A DNA stretch of 61,075 nt from Chryseosolibacter histidinae (GTDB lineage: Bacteria > Bacteroidota > Bacteroidia > Cytophagales > Cyclobacteriaceae), in contig NZ_JAHESF010000040.1 of assembly GCF_018598225.1 (NCBI RefSeq), forward strand, positions 1 through 61,075. Direction: 5' to 3'. Position numbers and translations under genes: made by a program. The stretch's first letter is position 1. Each line of letters opens with the position of its first letter. Positions 8,963 through 17,571 of this stretch are shown here, in pieces. The notes beneath the pieces were generated by a model. It was given only the letters and a program-made list of their open reading frames with translations. It did no database searches and had not been told where the DNA came from.

Positions 8963-9181
8963 TTATTTTTTCTTCTTCTTTTTGCCTTTCATCTCGTCGT
9001 AGTCCTCGCGCTCGGCGAGCTTCTTGTCATCCACGTTCTCGTTGAGGAACTCGTTGATCTTTTCAATATTCATATTGGATTTGATCTCCCCAAAAGAATC
9101 GATGGATATATCGAACCCCTGAAGCTCCTTATGGACCTTCGGTTTGGGTTTGTTTTTCTTTGGTGTTTCCTTTTTAGACAT
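8963..9181 (-). CDS. Small lysine-rich hypothetical protein downstream of gltX
   Basis: 72 residues and highly charged: a Lys/Pro N-terminus (KKETPKKNKPKPK), a central LQGFDISIDSFGEIKSN segment that looks conserved, and a Glu/Asp-rich helix ending in a run of six lysines. The ATG lies 8 bp after the gltX stop on the same strand, so it is almost certainly co-transcribed. I do not recognise a named family. The intact frame, tight spacing and patterned middle argue for a real gene. The charge suggests nucleic-acid or ribosome contact, which is inference only. Confidence 0.7.
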   Translation of the reverse strand: MSKKETPKKNKPKPKVHKELQGFDISIDSFGEIKSNMNIEKINEFLNENVDDKKLAEREDYDEMKGKKKKKK

Positions 9182-9189
9182 ATCAATAT

Positions 9190-10725
9190 TTACGCAACTT
9201 TCACTTTCAGGGTTTTTACAGCCCCCTCAATTCTTTGCACTATTTCTTGCTTTCCAATGATTTCCATGATCATCATCAGGTCGGGTCCTCCTCCAGCGCC
9301 GGTAAGCGATACCCGCAATGCCTGCAGTATTTTGCCGGTTCCGATATTCAAAGCTGCCGTAACTTTTTCAAGCGACGCTTTGGCCGTTGCCGCATCCACC
9401 GTCGAAAGCGTACTGACCTCATCTTTAAAAGCCAAGAGCACTTTTACGGCCTCTTCATTCCATTTTTTGGCAACCACACCCTGGTCGTATTCCGCAGGTG
9501 CGTGAAAGAAATATTTGCCCTGCTCCCAGAAATCCTGCGGAAAAGTGACACGCTCTTTCATCACGGCGGCAATTTTTACAGCCTTTTCCTTGCTGCACGA
9601 AATGTTCTCTTTTTGCAGCGACTGCAGCAGGAATTCAGCGAGCTCCTCGTCGGATTTTGCACGCAGGTATTGCTGATTGAACCACTGCGCCTTATGAATA
9701 TCGAACTTCGCACCTGCTTTGCCAATGCGTTCGATCGAAAATGCCTGGGTGAGCTCCTCCACAGAAAAGAGCTCCTGCGTTGTGCCGGGGTTCCATCCCA
9801 GAAAAGCGAGGAAGTTCAGCAGCGCTTCCGGCAGATAACCGGCCTCCCGGTATCCTTTGGCAACTTCCTGCGTGTGGGGATCTTTCCAGGTGAGCGGAAA
9901 GATCGGGAAGCCGAGCTGATCGGCGTCACGCTTGCTCAGCTTGCCGTTGCCATCGGGCTTCAGCAGCAAGGGCAGGTGCGCAAACTGAGGCATGTCGTTC
10001 TCCCATCCAAAAGCGCGGTACAACAGCACATGCAATGGCGCCGATGGAAGCCACTCTTCACCCCTGATCACGTGTGAGATCTTCATCAGGTAATCGTCAA
10101 CAACATTGGCGAGGTGATACGTGGGCATACCGTCTGACTTCATCAGCACTTTGTCGTCGATCTGCGATGAATGTACCGAGACCCAGCCGCGGATCAGATC
10201 GTTGAGCCGCACTTCTTCCTTGCGAGGCACTTTGAGCCTGATCACATAGGGTGCGCCCGAATCGATAAGACGTTTTACTTCTTCCGCAGGCAGGGTGAGT
10301 GAATTGCGCATCTGCGTGCGGGTGATGCTGTTGTACTGTGGTGTATCCACGCCACCAGCCTTCAGCTTCTCACGCATCTGCTCGAGCTCTTCAGCGGTAT
10401 CAAAAGCATAGTAACCCTGGCCGGAGTCGATCAGCTGCTGCGCATATTGTTTATAGATAGATTGACGCTCAGACTGGCGGTAAGGCGCATGCGGGCCTCC
10501 AACACCCACACCTTCGTCGATGGTGATGCCGACCCATTTCAGCGAATCCAGAATATATTGCTCTGCACCAGGCACATAACGGGTCTGGTCTGTATCTTCA
10601 ATACGGAGGATCATGGTGCCTTTCTGCTGCCGGGCAAGCAAATAGTTATAAAGGGCTGTTCTCACGCCCCCAATGTGCAGCGCTCCCGTGGGACTGGGAG
10701 CAAAACGAACGCGTACTTCTCTCAT
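9190..10725 (-). CDS. gltX: Glutamyl-tRNA synthetase
   Basis: 511 residues of a class I aminoacyl-tRNA synthetase that charges tRNA-Glu. The N-terminus has RFAPSPTGALHIGGVRTALY with the HIGH-type signature. The KMSKS loop is GKLSKRD, followed by the typical DADQLGFPIFPL. The C-terminal helical anticodon-binding domain ends with GGPDLMMIMEIIGK. Length is normal for Bacteroidota. A TAnnTTTG box lies 30 bp upstream, and a small Lys-rich gene follows by 8 bp. I cannot tell whether it also charges tRNA-Gln (non-discriminating form). Confidence 0.97.
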   Translation of the reverse strand: MREVRVRFAPSPTGALHIGGVRTALYNYLLARQQKGTMILRIEDTDQTRYVPGAEQYILDSLKWVGITIDEGVGVGGPHAPYRQSERQSIYKQYAQQLIDSGQGYYAFDTAEELEQMREKLKAGGVDTPQYNSITRTQMRNSLTLPAEEVKRLIDSGAPYVIRLKVPRKEEVRLNDLIRGWVSVHSSQIDDKVLMKSDGMPTYHLANVVDDYLMKISHVIRGEEWLPSAPLHVLLYRAFGWENDMPQFAHLPLLLKPDGNGKLSKRDADQLGFPIFPLTWKDPHTQEVAKGYREAGYLPEALLNFLAFLGWNPGTTQELFSVEELTQAFSIERIGKAGAKFDIHKAQWFNQQYLRAKSDEELAEFLLQSLQKENISCSKEKAVKIAAVMKERVTFPQDFWEQGKYFFHAPAEYDQGVVAKKWNEEAVKVLLAFKDEVSTLSTVDAATAKASLEKVTAALNIGTGKILQALRVSLTGAGGGPDLMMIMEIIGKQEIVQRIEGAVKTLKVKVA

Positions 10726-10754
10726 GCTGTCGTAAAAGTCTGAATTCAGGACTG

Positions 10755-10762
10755 CAAAGGTA
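10755..10762 (-). promoter_or_regulatory. Bacteroidota -7 box for gltX
   Basis: The minus strand reads TACCTTTG (TAnnTTTG) 29 bp upstream of the gltX ATG. Confidence 0.6.
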
Positions 10763-10824
10763 AACCGGATTTACGATTTACGGTACCCTTTCGGATTCTT
10801 ATGACGCGTGGGAAGCTGTTTTTC

Positions 10825-11208
10825 TCAGGATTTTACGGCAATACACGAGATCTCCACGTTCACATCCTTGGGCAAGCGGCTTACCTCAACTGTTTCACGG
10901 GCAGGCGGTTGCGACTTGAAGTACTGGCCATAGATCTCATTCACCTTCGGAAAATTATTCATGTCTTTAAGGAAAATGGAGCTTTTTACAACGTTGCTGA
11001 AATCCATACCCGCTTCCTTCAGTATTACTTCGAGGTTGAACATCACCTGTTTGGTTTCCTGCTCAATGTTGCCTGTGAGGATGTTGCCCGATGACCTTTC
11101 GATGGCGATCTGGCCACTGATGAAGAGTATATTGCCCGACTGGATGGCCTGGCTGTAGGGCCCGATGGGTTCGGGAGCCTGTGCTGCGTATACGACTTTT
11201 TTAGACAT
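10825..11208 (-). CDS. ridA: RidA family reactive imine/enamine deaminase
   Basis: 127 residues matching the YjgF/YER057c/UK114 family throughout: APEPIGPYSQAIQSGNILFISGQIA at the start, and PARETVEVSRLPKDVNVEISC at the end with the conserved Arg that binds the substrate carboxylate. RidA proteins are trimers that hydrolyse 2-aminoacrylate and related imines from PLP enzymes, protecting metabolism. A single gene with its own -7 box at 11243-11250; the next gene, on the plus strand, is divergent. Confidence 0.93.
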   Translation of the reverse strand: MSKKVVYAAQAPEPIGPYSQAIQSGNILFISGQIAIERSSGNILTGNIEQETKQVMFNLEVILKEAGMDFSNVVKSSIFLKDMNNFPKVNEIYGQYFKSQPPARETVEVSRLPKDVNVEISCIAVKS

Positions 11209-11242
11209 GATTTTTTAAATTTGAAAACGTCACGTATTTCGT

Positions 11243-11250
11243 CAAAAATA
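11243..11250 (-). promoter_or_regulatory. Bacteroidota -7 box for ridA
   Basis: The minus strand reads TATTTTTG (TAnnTTTG) 34 bp upstream of the ridA ATG. Confidence 0.55.
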
Positions 11251-11280
11251 GGTATATCTGCAGATCATTTCTGTTAGCGA

Positions 11281-11949
11281 ATGAAAATTTTGATCATCGG
11301 TGAGCAGGCAAACTTTGAGGAGTGCCGCGAAAAATTAGGCCACGACCACACCTATTCATGGGTGGGCGACCACCGTGAAGCGGAGAAATTCCTCGACACC
11401 CATTCGCTGATCTTCGATTTTATCATCGATGAAGAGCCCCACGAATTTGAGATCTATGCCAACAAGTCCGTTACCGTATTTCTGAACACCTGCAAGATCA
11501 GCCTGGGGGAGCTGGCCCATTCGGTGAACCACAAGATGTTGTGCACCGTGTTCGGGTTCAACGGCCTGCCTACACTTTTCAACAGGCCGGTGCTCGAGCT
11601 GGCCCTGTGGCAACAGAAAGACCAGCAGCAACTGCAAAAGATCTGCAGCAGCCTCGGCACAGAATTCATGCTGGTGGATGACCGGGTTGGACTGGTTACA
11701 CCGCGGGTCATCGGCATGATCATCAACGAAGCCTACTATACCGTACAGGAAGGCACTGCCAGCCGTGATGACATCGACATGGCCATGAAGTCTGGCACCA
11801 ACTATCCCTATGGTCCTTTTGAATGGAGCCGTCGCATCGGCATCAGGCATGTATACGAATTGCTGGAAGCGGTTTATGAGGACACGAAAGATGAGCGGTA
11901 CAAGATCTGCGCATTGTTAAAGAGGGAGTATTTGAGTACCGGTGGTTAA
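11281..11949 (+). CDS. Degenerate 3-hydroxyacyl-CoA dehydrogenase-like protein
   Basis: 222 residues. The C-terminal half (about 130-220) matches the 3HCDH C-terminal helical domain: DDRVGLVTPRVIGMIINEAYY, then the signature SGTNYPYGPFEWS. The N-terminal half aligns only loosely with the Rossmann domain. The glycine-rich GxGxxG loop is absent (IIGEQANFEE instead), and the region is about 60 residues short. The catalytic His of the HFFNP motif is not seen; the equivalent stretch reads VFGFNG. It is therefore probably not a working NAD-dependent dehydrogenase. It may bind an acyl-CoA or act as a scaffold. Single gene; no obvious promoter box. Confidence 0.8.
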   Translation: MKILIIGEQANFEECREKLGHDHTYSWVGDHREAEKFLDTHSLIFDFIIDEEPHEFEIYANKSVTVFLNTCKISLGELAHSVNHKMLCTVFGFNGLPTLFNRPVLELALWQQKDQQQLQKICSSLGTEFMLVDDRVGLVTPRVIGMIINEAYYTVQEGTASRDDIDMAMKSGTNYPYGPFEWSRRIGIRHVYELLEAVYEDTKDERYKICALLKREYLSTGG

Positions 11950-12007
11950 AAGTTTAAAGTTGGGGGTCGCATTAACTTGAAACTTGAAACTTTCAACTTG
12001 AAACTAA
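11949..12007. repeat. Heptad array, AACTTGA type
   Basis: From 11974 four consecutive 7-nt units begin with AACTT (AACTTGA three times and AACTTTC once), followed by AACTAAA. At 11949-11962 lie two units in the opposite sense, AAAGTTT and AAAGTTG. The array begins inside the last codon of the upstream gene and runs into the glmS terminator. It shares its units with the array at 22574. Confidence 0.85.
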
Positions 12008-12008
12008 A

Positions 12009-12033
12009 AAAGGCTCCTTTTTCCGGAGCCTTT
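12009..12033 (-). terminator. Intrinsic terminator of glmS
   Basis: A 9-bp perfect stem (12009-12017 and 12025-12033, AAAGGCTCC and its complement) with a 7-nt loop, followed on the minus strand by a run of T residues. It lies 28 bp after the glmS stop. It may also stop transcription from the plus-strand gene ending at 11949. Confidence 0.85.
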
Positions 12034-12060
12034 CACTAAGAACGTTTTCAATAATCGCTG

Positions 12061-13896
12061 CTATTCTACCGTTACCGACTTCGCCAGGTTGCGAGGCTGG
12101 TCTACGTTGCATCCGCGCATCACAGCGATGTGATAAGAAAGAAGCTGCAGCGGTATCACTGACACCATGGGCATCAGCGCTTCGTGAACAGCGGGAACTT
12201 CGATGGTGAACTCTGACATTTTGGGAATCAGCTTATCACCTTCGGTCACCACGGAAATTACCCTTCCTTTACGGGCTTTCACTTCCTGGATATTGGAAAC
12301 TATTTTCTCGTAGGAGCTGTCTTGTGTGGCGATGAACACCACGGGCATCTCCTGATCGATGAGCGCAATGGGTCCGTGCTTCATCTCTGCAGCAGGATAT
12401 CCTTCGGCGTGAATGTAAGAGATCTCTTTCAGCTTGAGCGCACCTTCCAGGGCCACCGGGAAATTGTAACCACGGCCCAGGTACAGGAAGTTGGAGGCGT
12501 CTTTGAAAGTATCGGCGATGACCTTGATCTGGTCATTCAGCTTGAGCGCTTTTTCAACTTTTGCAGGAATGGTCTCCATGTCTACCAGCAGCTCGTGGAA
12601 TTTCTGCTCCGTAATAGTTCCCTTCTTCTGTGCTACGATGAGCGCGATGAGGTTGAGCACGGTAAGCTGCGCAGTGAAGGCCTTGGTGCTGGCCACACCA
12701 ATCTCAGGACCTGCGTGTGTATAAGCACCGGCATGCGTAGCCCGTGGAATAGAGGAGCCCACAACATTACATACACCGAAGATGATAGCACCTTTCGATT
12801 TCGCCAGCTCGATCGCCGCAAGGGTATCTGCGGTTTCTCCCGATTGTGAAATAGCGATCACCACATCACCTTCGCGGACCACCGGATTGCGGTAGCGGAA
12901 CTCCGAGGCATATTCAACTTCTACCGGGATGCGGCAGAACTCTTCGAAAAAATATTCAGCCACCAGCCCCGCGTGCCATGACGTACCGCAGGCAACGATG
13001 AGGATACGGTCTGCATTCACCAGCTTGTTCACGTATTCGCGCAAGCCACCCAGCACCAGCCTTCCTGTTGCAGAATCGAGGCGACCCCTCATACAATCGC
13101 TGATGGAACGGGGCTGTTCGAAGATCTCCTTTAACATGAAGTGCTCGAACCCGCCTTTTTCGATCGCTTCCAGCTCGAGGTCAACGGTCTGGATATACGG
13201 CGTCAATGGTAGATTGGCTGTGTTCTTGATGCTCAGTTTGCCACCGTGGATCACAGCGATCTCCTGGTCGTTGAGGTAAACCACTTCATTTGTGTACTCT
13301 ACAATGGGCGTTGCATCAGAAGCCAGGAAGAACTCGTCTTTGCCCACACCCACTACAAGGGGGCTGCCTTTTCTGGCGGCCACAAGCAGGTCAGGATCTT
13401 CCAGCGACATGATCACAATGGCGTAGGCACCGATCACCCGTGTGAGCGCGAGGCGTACGGCTTCATCCAGCGAACATTTTTCGTGTTCTTTGATGTCTTC
13501 AATAAAATGGATGAAAACCTCGGTGTCGGTTTCGCTGAGGAATTTATGTCCTTTGTTAATGAGCTCCTGTTTCAGGGCGCTGTAGTTCTCGATGATACCG
13601 TTGTGGATGATGGCAAGCTTACCGGTAGACGAGTAGTGCGGGTGAGCGTTCACATCGTTAGGCTCTCCGTGGGTGGCCCACCGGGTGTGGCCGATGCCGA
13701 TGTGGCTGTCGAGGTTTTTGCCTTTCAGGTATTGTTCGAGCTCAGATACTTTGCCTTTCTTTTTGTAAACGTTAAGGCCTCCGTTCAGCAGAGCGATGCC
13801 GGCGCTGTCATAGCCCCGGTACTCAAGACGTTTAAGTCCTTTAATGACAATTTCGTGGGCCTGTCGTTTGCCCACGTAAGCTACAATTCCACACAT
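12061..13896 (-). CDS. glmS: Glutamine-fructose-6-phosphate aminotransferase (isomerising)
   Basis: 611 residues. The N-terminal class II glutamine amidotransferase domain begins MCGIVAYVGKRQ, with Cys2 as the nucleophile after Met removal. Two SIS sugar-isomerase domains follow (SQSGETADTLAAIE in the first; the C-terminus ends DQPRNLAKSVTVE as in the family). It makes glucosamine-6-phosphate from fructose-6-phosphate and glutamine, the first step to UDP-GlcNAc for peptidoglycan and LPS. No glmS ribozyme is seen upstream. It is 30 bp downstream of the DUF4270 gene and probably in one operon with it and the GT5 gene. Confidence 0.97.
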   Translation of the reverse strand: MCGIVAYVGKRQAHEIVIKGLKRLEYRGYDSAGIALLNGGLNVYKKKGKVSELEQYLKGKNLDSHIGIGHTRWATHGEPNDVNAHPHYSSTGKLAIIHNGIIENYSALKQELINKGHKFLSETDTEVFIHFIEDIKEHEKCSLDEAVRLALTRVIGAYAIVIMSLEDPDLLVAARKGSPLVVGVGKDEFFLASDATPIVEYTNEVVYLNDQEIAVIHGGKLSIKNTANLPLTPYIQTVDLELEAIEKGGFEHFMLKEIFEQPRSISDCMRGRLDSATGRLVLGGLREYVNKLVNADRILIVACGTSWHAGLVAEYFFEEFCRIPVEVEYASEFRYRNPVVREGDVVIAISQSGETADTLAAIELAKSKGAIIFGVCNVVGSSIPRATHAGAYTHAGPEIGVASTKAFTAQLTVLNLIALIVAQKKGTITEQKFHELLVDMETIPAKVEKALKLNDQIKVIADTFKDASNFLYLGRGYNFPVALEGALKLKEISYIHAEGYPAAEMKHGPIALIDQEMPVVFIATQDSSYEKIVSNIQEVKARKGRVISVVTEGDKLIPKMSEFTIEVPAVHEALMPMVSVIPLQLLSYHIAVMRGCNVDQPRNLAKSVTVE

Positions 13897-13926
13897 ATTG
13901 GGTTAGGGTTAGGAGATGGTTGGATT

Positions 13927-15369
13927 TTACGGGGTCGCGCCGCTGTTAGCCGGCACGGTATAAAAGATTCGGAGTTTTACATTGTTAGCATTGAAAGTGG
14001 TGCGGGTTACGCTGGTGCCTGAGGCCGGATTGAGCGGATTGATGCCCAGGTATCTGAGGCGGCTCTCATTCACAGCGTCGCCGGTGTTCCGGCCGTTGAA
14101 CAGACTCTGAACGAACAGGGTCATGAAGCCGGAGAACCGATCGTCGTCTGCATTGTATTTAAGACTTACCGGTGTACCGGATGAAGCATCGGAGTTCACA
14201 TAGTAGTGCCGGCTGTCGTTGAACAGGTAATAACGCAACATCGCTTCACGGTCGGCCGTCACCCTTGCGTACATGAACTGGTCATTGTTATTGACCACCT
14301 TCAGCAGCAGGTCTGTGTGCACCTCCGAGCCGGCAGATGATCCTACGTTATCGATCACCAGCTCTGCGGAGTTGATGACCAGTTTGTCGATGGTGTCGGC
14401 AAAGGCATAAAATCCTGACAGGTCGAGCTTTGTCATCATCGGTGCACCGCTCTGAACAGCCCTGAGCCCGGAAGCCGGTGCCATGCTTTGGTAAGATTGT
14501 GTAAGCGTTGCCAGCTCGGTAGCGCCGCGGTTCACGGTTACGTTGGTGAAATTGGGTGCATAAAGCGCCCCGTCAACAAACACAAAGCTCTTCTGTAACG
14601 TATCCTTCGTAGCGCCGTTTTCCATGGTATGATAGTGCACGATCAGCTTGCTCAATGAATTGGTAGGATTCAATCCAAGCACACCATTATCCTGCGTGGG
14701 TGTTATGGCAATGCCTTTTACAGCCGTCCGGAATTTCTTCGCGTCAGACAACTCTGAATTGTTGTCGTTATAGGCGATGTTGAACAGCTTCGTTCCAAAG
14801 GCATCGTTCAACCGGGCCTTCAGCAGGAACGTATCCTGTCCTGAAGTAAGCGCCTGGTTCTTTTTCAGGCTGTCGTAGTCCACGAGGATGTGTGCTTCAC
14901 CGAGGGTTGCGGGGTCGTACGGAACGGTGTAGTTGTAATACTGCCGCTTGTAATTGTTGATCGTATCGGTAAGCTCATGGACATTGAACTGCATATTCTG
15001 CGCGCCTGGAAATCCATACGAATAGAAATTCAGTCTGAGCTGAAGGGTTGTAGAATCATACACCGCCGAAGCATCGAGTTTCGATGTAGACGCCGGCTGC
15101 ATCTGGAAGAACGATTCCGTTCTGACCTTCCCGAGTTGCGCGTCGTTATAGGCGCCGATCAGGTTGATACCGCTGGTTCCCAGGTTATCGGTGATGATAG
15201 AGTCTATCAACACCACGCTGCTGGGCAACGGGATCTCAACATATGCAACATCAAATTTTGGTCGGGGATTTTTAAATCCTAGGAAGCCTGGTTCATCTTC
15301 ACAAGAGAAAAAAAATAAGGCAACTGCCGCTATCAACAGTTGCCTTAAGCTCTTAGCCCACAAGTTCAT
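13927..15369 (-). CDS. DUF4270 lipoprotein
   Basis: 480 residues. A lipoprotein signal (LLIAAVALFFFSCEDEPGFLGF) places the acylated Cys near residue 23. The rest is a long beta-rich domain matching DUF4270, common in Bacteroidota next to glgA-like and glmS genes. Function is unknown; a cell-envelope role fits the signal and the company it keeps. Its start overlaps the end of the GT5 gene by 17 bp, indicating translational coupling, and glmS follows by 30 bp. Confidence 0.9.
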   Translation of the reverse strand: MNLWAKSLRQLLIAAVALFFFSCEDEPGFLGFKNPRPKFDVAYVEIPLPSSVVLIDSIITDNLGTSGINLIGAYNDAQLGKVRTESFFQMQPASTSKLDASAVYDSTTLQLRLNFYSYGFPGAQNMQFNVHELTDTINNYKRQYYNYTVPYDPATLGEAHILVDYDSLKKNQALTSGQDTFLLKARLNDAFGTKLFNIAYNDNNSELSDAKKFRTAVKGIAITPTQDNGVLGLNPTNSLSKLIVHYHTMENGATKDTLQKSFVFVDGALYAPNFTNVTVNRGATELATLTQSYQSMAPASGLRAVQSGAPMMTKLDLSGFYAFADTIDKLVINSAELVIDNVGSSAGSEVHTDLLLKVVNNNDQFMYARVTADREAMLRYYLFNDSRHYYVNSDASSGTPVSLKYNADDDRFSGFMTLFVQSLFNGRNTGDAVNESRLRYLGINPLNPASGTSVTRTTFNANNVKLRIFYTVPANSGATP

Positions 15370-16156
15370 TATAGAGATTGTAGTATGATTCGGTGTAGTT
15401 TTCGTTTTGATCGATGGTCTCTACTTTCTTTTCTTTGATCTTTTTGAAGAGTCCTTCCAGTTTCTTGTTGTCACCTGCCATAATCACGGCATCTGAAAAC
15501 TCAACACCCAATTTGATAAACCCTTCAAAGTCTGCTGTTTTAAGGTTGCCCAGCATGTTGTCTTCGATATCCATCATCTTCACCTTATCGAGCAGGTTGC
15601 TCTTGAATTTGTGGCTGAAGGCGTTGTTGTAGATCGAGAAAACAGTTTTTGCATTTTTGAACAACGGATCGTTTTTATAGGTGGTCTTCAGGTACAGCGG
15701 AATGAAGCTGGTAATCCAGTCGTTGCAGTGTACGATGTCAGGAGCCCATCCTAATTTTCTTACCGTTTCGATCACGCCCTTGCAGAAGAAGATGGCGCGC
15801 TCATCATTGTCTTCGTAAAAATTGTTTTCCTTATCGTGGAAAACAGACTTGCGGTGGAAATAGTCTTCGTTGTCAATAAAATAAACCTGAAGTTTAGCAT
15901 TCGGAATGGATGCCACCTTGATGATCAGTGGTTTTTCTTCATCACCTACCGAAATATTGATTCCCGAAAGCCTTACTACCTCATGTAGCCGGTTCTTACG
16001 CTCATTGATTATTCCAAACCTCGGCACCAGGATCCTGATCTCCATGCCCCTTTCCTGCATCGCTTGCGGAAGTTTCCGCACGAAATTAGCGACCTCGGAA
16101 GTTTGCAAAAAGGGATCGATCTCGCTGGCTACATAAAGAATACGGATTTTCGACAT
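15353..16156 (-). CDS. Glycogen/starch synthase-type GT5 catalytic domain, standalone
   Basis: 267 residues corresponding to only the N-terminal GT5 domain of glycogen synthase: ILYVASEIDPFLQTSEVANFV resembles the KxGGL-containing start of GlgA, and APDIVHCNDWITSFIPLYL is the conserved HxHDW region. The GT-B C-terminal half that binds the nucleotide sugar is missing, yet the gene ends cleanly, so this is the compact form found in Bacteroidota rather than a truncation. Note SEVA in place of the usual GGLA. The ATG at 16156 follows a -7 box; a longer frame to 16315 would cross the divergent promoter region. First gene of the DUF4270/glmS operon. Confidence 0.85.
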   Translation of the reverse strand: MSKIRILYVASEIDPFLQTSEVANFVRKLPQAMQERGMEIRILVPRFGIINERKNRLHEVVRLSGINISVGDEEKPLIIKVASIPNAKLQVYFIDNEDYFHRKSVFHDKENNFYEDNDERAIFFCKGVIETVRKLGWAPDIVHCNDWITSFIPLYLKTTYKNDPLFKNAKTVFSIYNNAFSHKFKSNLLDKVKMMDIEDNMLGNLKTADFEGFIKLGVEFSDAVIMAGDNKKLEGLFKKIKEKKVETIDQNENYTESYYNLYNELVG

Positions 16157-16193
16157 ATTTTTGATATTTAAAGTAGAACGGAATTTAGAGCCA

Positions 16194-16201
16194 CAAAAGT
16201 A
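16194..16201 (-). promoter_or_regulatory. Promoter of the GT5-DUF4270-glmS operon
   Basis: The minus strand reads TACTTTTG (TAnnTTTG) 38 bp upstream of the ATG. A TTG at 16222-16224 lies 20 bp further upstream and fits the -33 element, so both halves of a Bacteroidota promoter are present. Confidence 0.7.
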
Positions 16202-16244
16202 CAAAAAAATACCCCCTGATTCAACATATTTTCGGTTTTCACTA

Positions 16245-16252
16245 TATCTTTG
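16245..16252 (+). promoter_or_regulatory. Bacteroidota -7 box for panC
   Basis: Exact TATCTTTG (TAnnTTTG) 24 bp upstream of the panC ATG, back to back with the divergent promoter at 16194. Confidence 0.65.
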
Positions 16253-16276
16253 CGACCCTTTGCCAAACGGCCTAAA

Positions 16277-17122
16277 ATGAAGATTTTCAAGCAAATAAGC
16301 CCATTGAAAGCCCATTTAGAGGCTGCCAGGCTGAGCGGTAAAAGTATCGGATTGGTACCCACCATGGGAGCCCTGCACAAGGGCCATCTCTCGCTGGTTG
16401 AGGCTTCTCAGGCTCAGAACCAGATCACTGTTTGCAGCATTTTTGTTAACCCGGCGCAGTTCAACAACCCCTCGGAGCTCCTCAAATACCCCCGCACCAT
16501 AGAGAAAGACACGGAAATGCTCAAAGAAGTTCGATGCGACGTGCTCTTTTGTCCGGAAACCGAAGAAATGTACCCACATCAATCAATGATCAAGCTCGAT
16601 TTCGACCCGCTCGATAAAGTGATGGAAGGCAAATTCCGTCCCGGACATTTCAGCGGCGTGGGACTGGTGGTATCCAAGCTGTTCAACATCGTGGAGCCTG
16701 ATCATGCTTATTTTGGTCAGAAAGACTGGCAGCAGTTTGCCATCATCAACCAGATGGTTCAGGACCTGAGCTTCGATATTACGCTGCACAGCATACCAAC
16801 CTTGCGCGAGCCAGACGGCCTGGCGTTGTCTTCGAGAAACCAGCGATTGACAAACGAGCAGCGGCCACACGCCACTGTTTTTCACCGCGCACTCACCCTT
16901 GCAAAACACAAGCTGCTGGAAGGCGAAAGACCTGAAGCAGTGCAGGCTGTCGTCAAAAATATGGTGGAAAATGAACCGGGTGTAACGTTTGAATATTTCG
17001 AGCTTGCCGACAGCACAAACTTAAACAGTATAAAAAACGTTGAAGCATCGAACCGGCCGATTATGTGTATAGCCGGGTACGTTGGCGAAGTGCGATTGAT
17101 CGACAACATGTTTGTTGAATAG
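16277..17122 (+). CDS. panC: Pantoate-beta-alanine ligase
   Basis: 281 residues. It condenses pantoate and beta-alanine with ATP to make pantothenate, the precursor of coenzyme A. The HIGH-type nucleotide-binding signature is in [16 protein letters not shown] (27-42). [18 protein letters not shown] and the second signature region [13 protein letters not shown] are also present. I start at 16277 because an in-frame ATG at 16250 overlaps the -7 box. It is followed by panD after a short heptad array, giving the last two steps of the pathway in one unit. Confidence 0.97.
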   Translation: MKIFKQISPLKAHLEAARLSGKSIGLVPTMGALHKGHLSLVEASQAQNQITVCSIFVNPAQFNNPSELLKYPRTIEKDTEMLKEVRCDVLFCPETEEMYPHQSMIKLDFDPLDKVMEGKFRPGHFSGVGLVVSKLFNIVEPDHAYFGQKDWQQFAIINQMVQDLSFDITLHSIPTLREPDGLALSSRNQRLTNEQRPHATVFHRALTLAKHKLLEGERPEAVQAVVKNMVENEPGVTFEYFELADSTNLNSIKNVEASNRPIMCIAGYVGEVRLIDNMFVE

Positions 17123-17150
17123 TCCACGGTCCACAGACGACGGTCCACAG
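17122..17150. repeat. Heptad array, GTCCAC type, between panC and panD
   Basis: Four exact 7-nt units plus a terminal G. The first is GTCCACG, the third GACGACG, and the second and fourth are GTCCACA. The first base is the last base of the panC stop codon. Same family and same four-unit layout as the left arms at 20848 and 36128, but with no opposite arm here. Confidence 0.9.
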
Positions 17151-17195
17151 AAATGCCAGGTTCGGAATTTGAAATCAACCAGAAATCGAAAATCA

Positions 17196-17543
17196 GTGAG
17201 AATAGAGGTTTTAAAATCGAAAATTCACAGGGCGAAGATCACGCAGGCTGAGCTTCATTATGTAGGCAGCATCACCATCGATGAGAACCTGATGGACGCC
17301 GCCAACATGATCGAGGGAGAAAAGGTGCAGGTGGTGAATGTCAACAACGGAGAGCGGCTGGAAACCTACGTGATCAAAGGCCAGCGCGGTTCGGGCACGG
17401 TTTGCCTGAACGGACCCGCGGCACGCAAAGCCCAGGTAGGCGATATTGTGATCATCGTCTCCTATGCCTCGATGGAATTCGAAGAAGCAAAAAAATTCAA
17501 ACCCACGATCATTTTTCCTACGCCAGACAATAAATTATCTTAA
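17196..17543 (+). CDS. panD: Aspartate 1-decarboxylase (proenzyme)
   Basis: 115 residues from the GTG at 17196. It decarboxylates aspartate to beta-alanine for pantothenate. The self-cleavage site is visible: YVGSIT with Gly24-Ser25, where Ser25 becomes the pyruvoyl cofactor. The N-terminus [15 protein letters not shown] is standard. A longer frame to 17112 would include the heptad array and is not expected in this family. Follows panC by 73 bp. Confidence 0.95.
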   Translation: MRIEVLKSKIHRAKITQAELHYVGSITIDENLMDAANMIEGEKVQVVNVNNGERLETYVIKGQRGSGTVCLNGPAARKAQVGDIVIIVSYASMEFEEAKKFKPTIIFPTPDNKLS

Positions 17544-17571
17544 ATTGTTGCGTCGGTATATCTAAATCGTA

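Noticed and set aside
9235-10077. 280-codon plus-strand open frame
   Set aside because: It lies wholly antisense to gltX and its translation has no family pattern; the gltX motifs are unambiguous.
13897-13926. Telomere-like CCCTAACCCTAAC stretch between DUF4270 and glmS
   Set aside because: Only two units, on a bacterial operon junction; simple sequence without further support.
13897-13930. glmS ribozyme
   Set aside because: The gap upstream of glmS is only 30 bp, far too short, and the gene follows DUF4270 directly.
13246-14022. 258-codon plus-strand open frame
   Set aside because: Antisense to glmS and the end of the DUF4270 gene; no domain signal.
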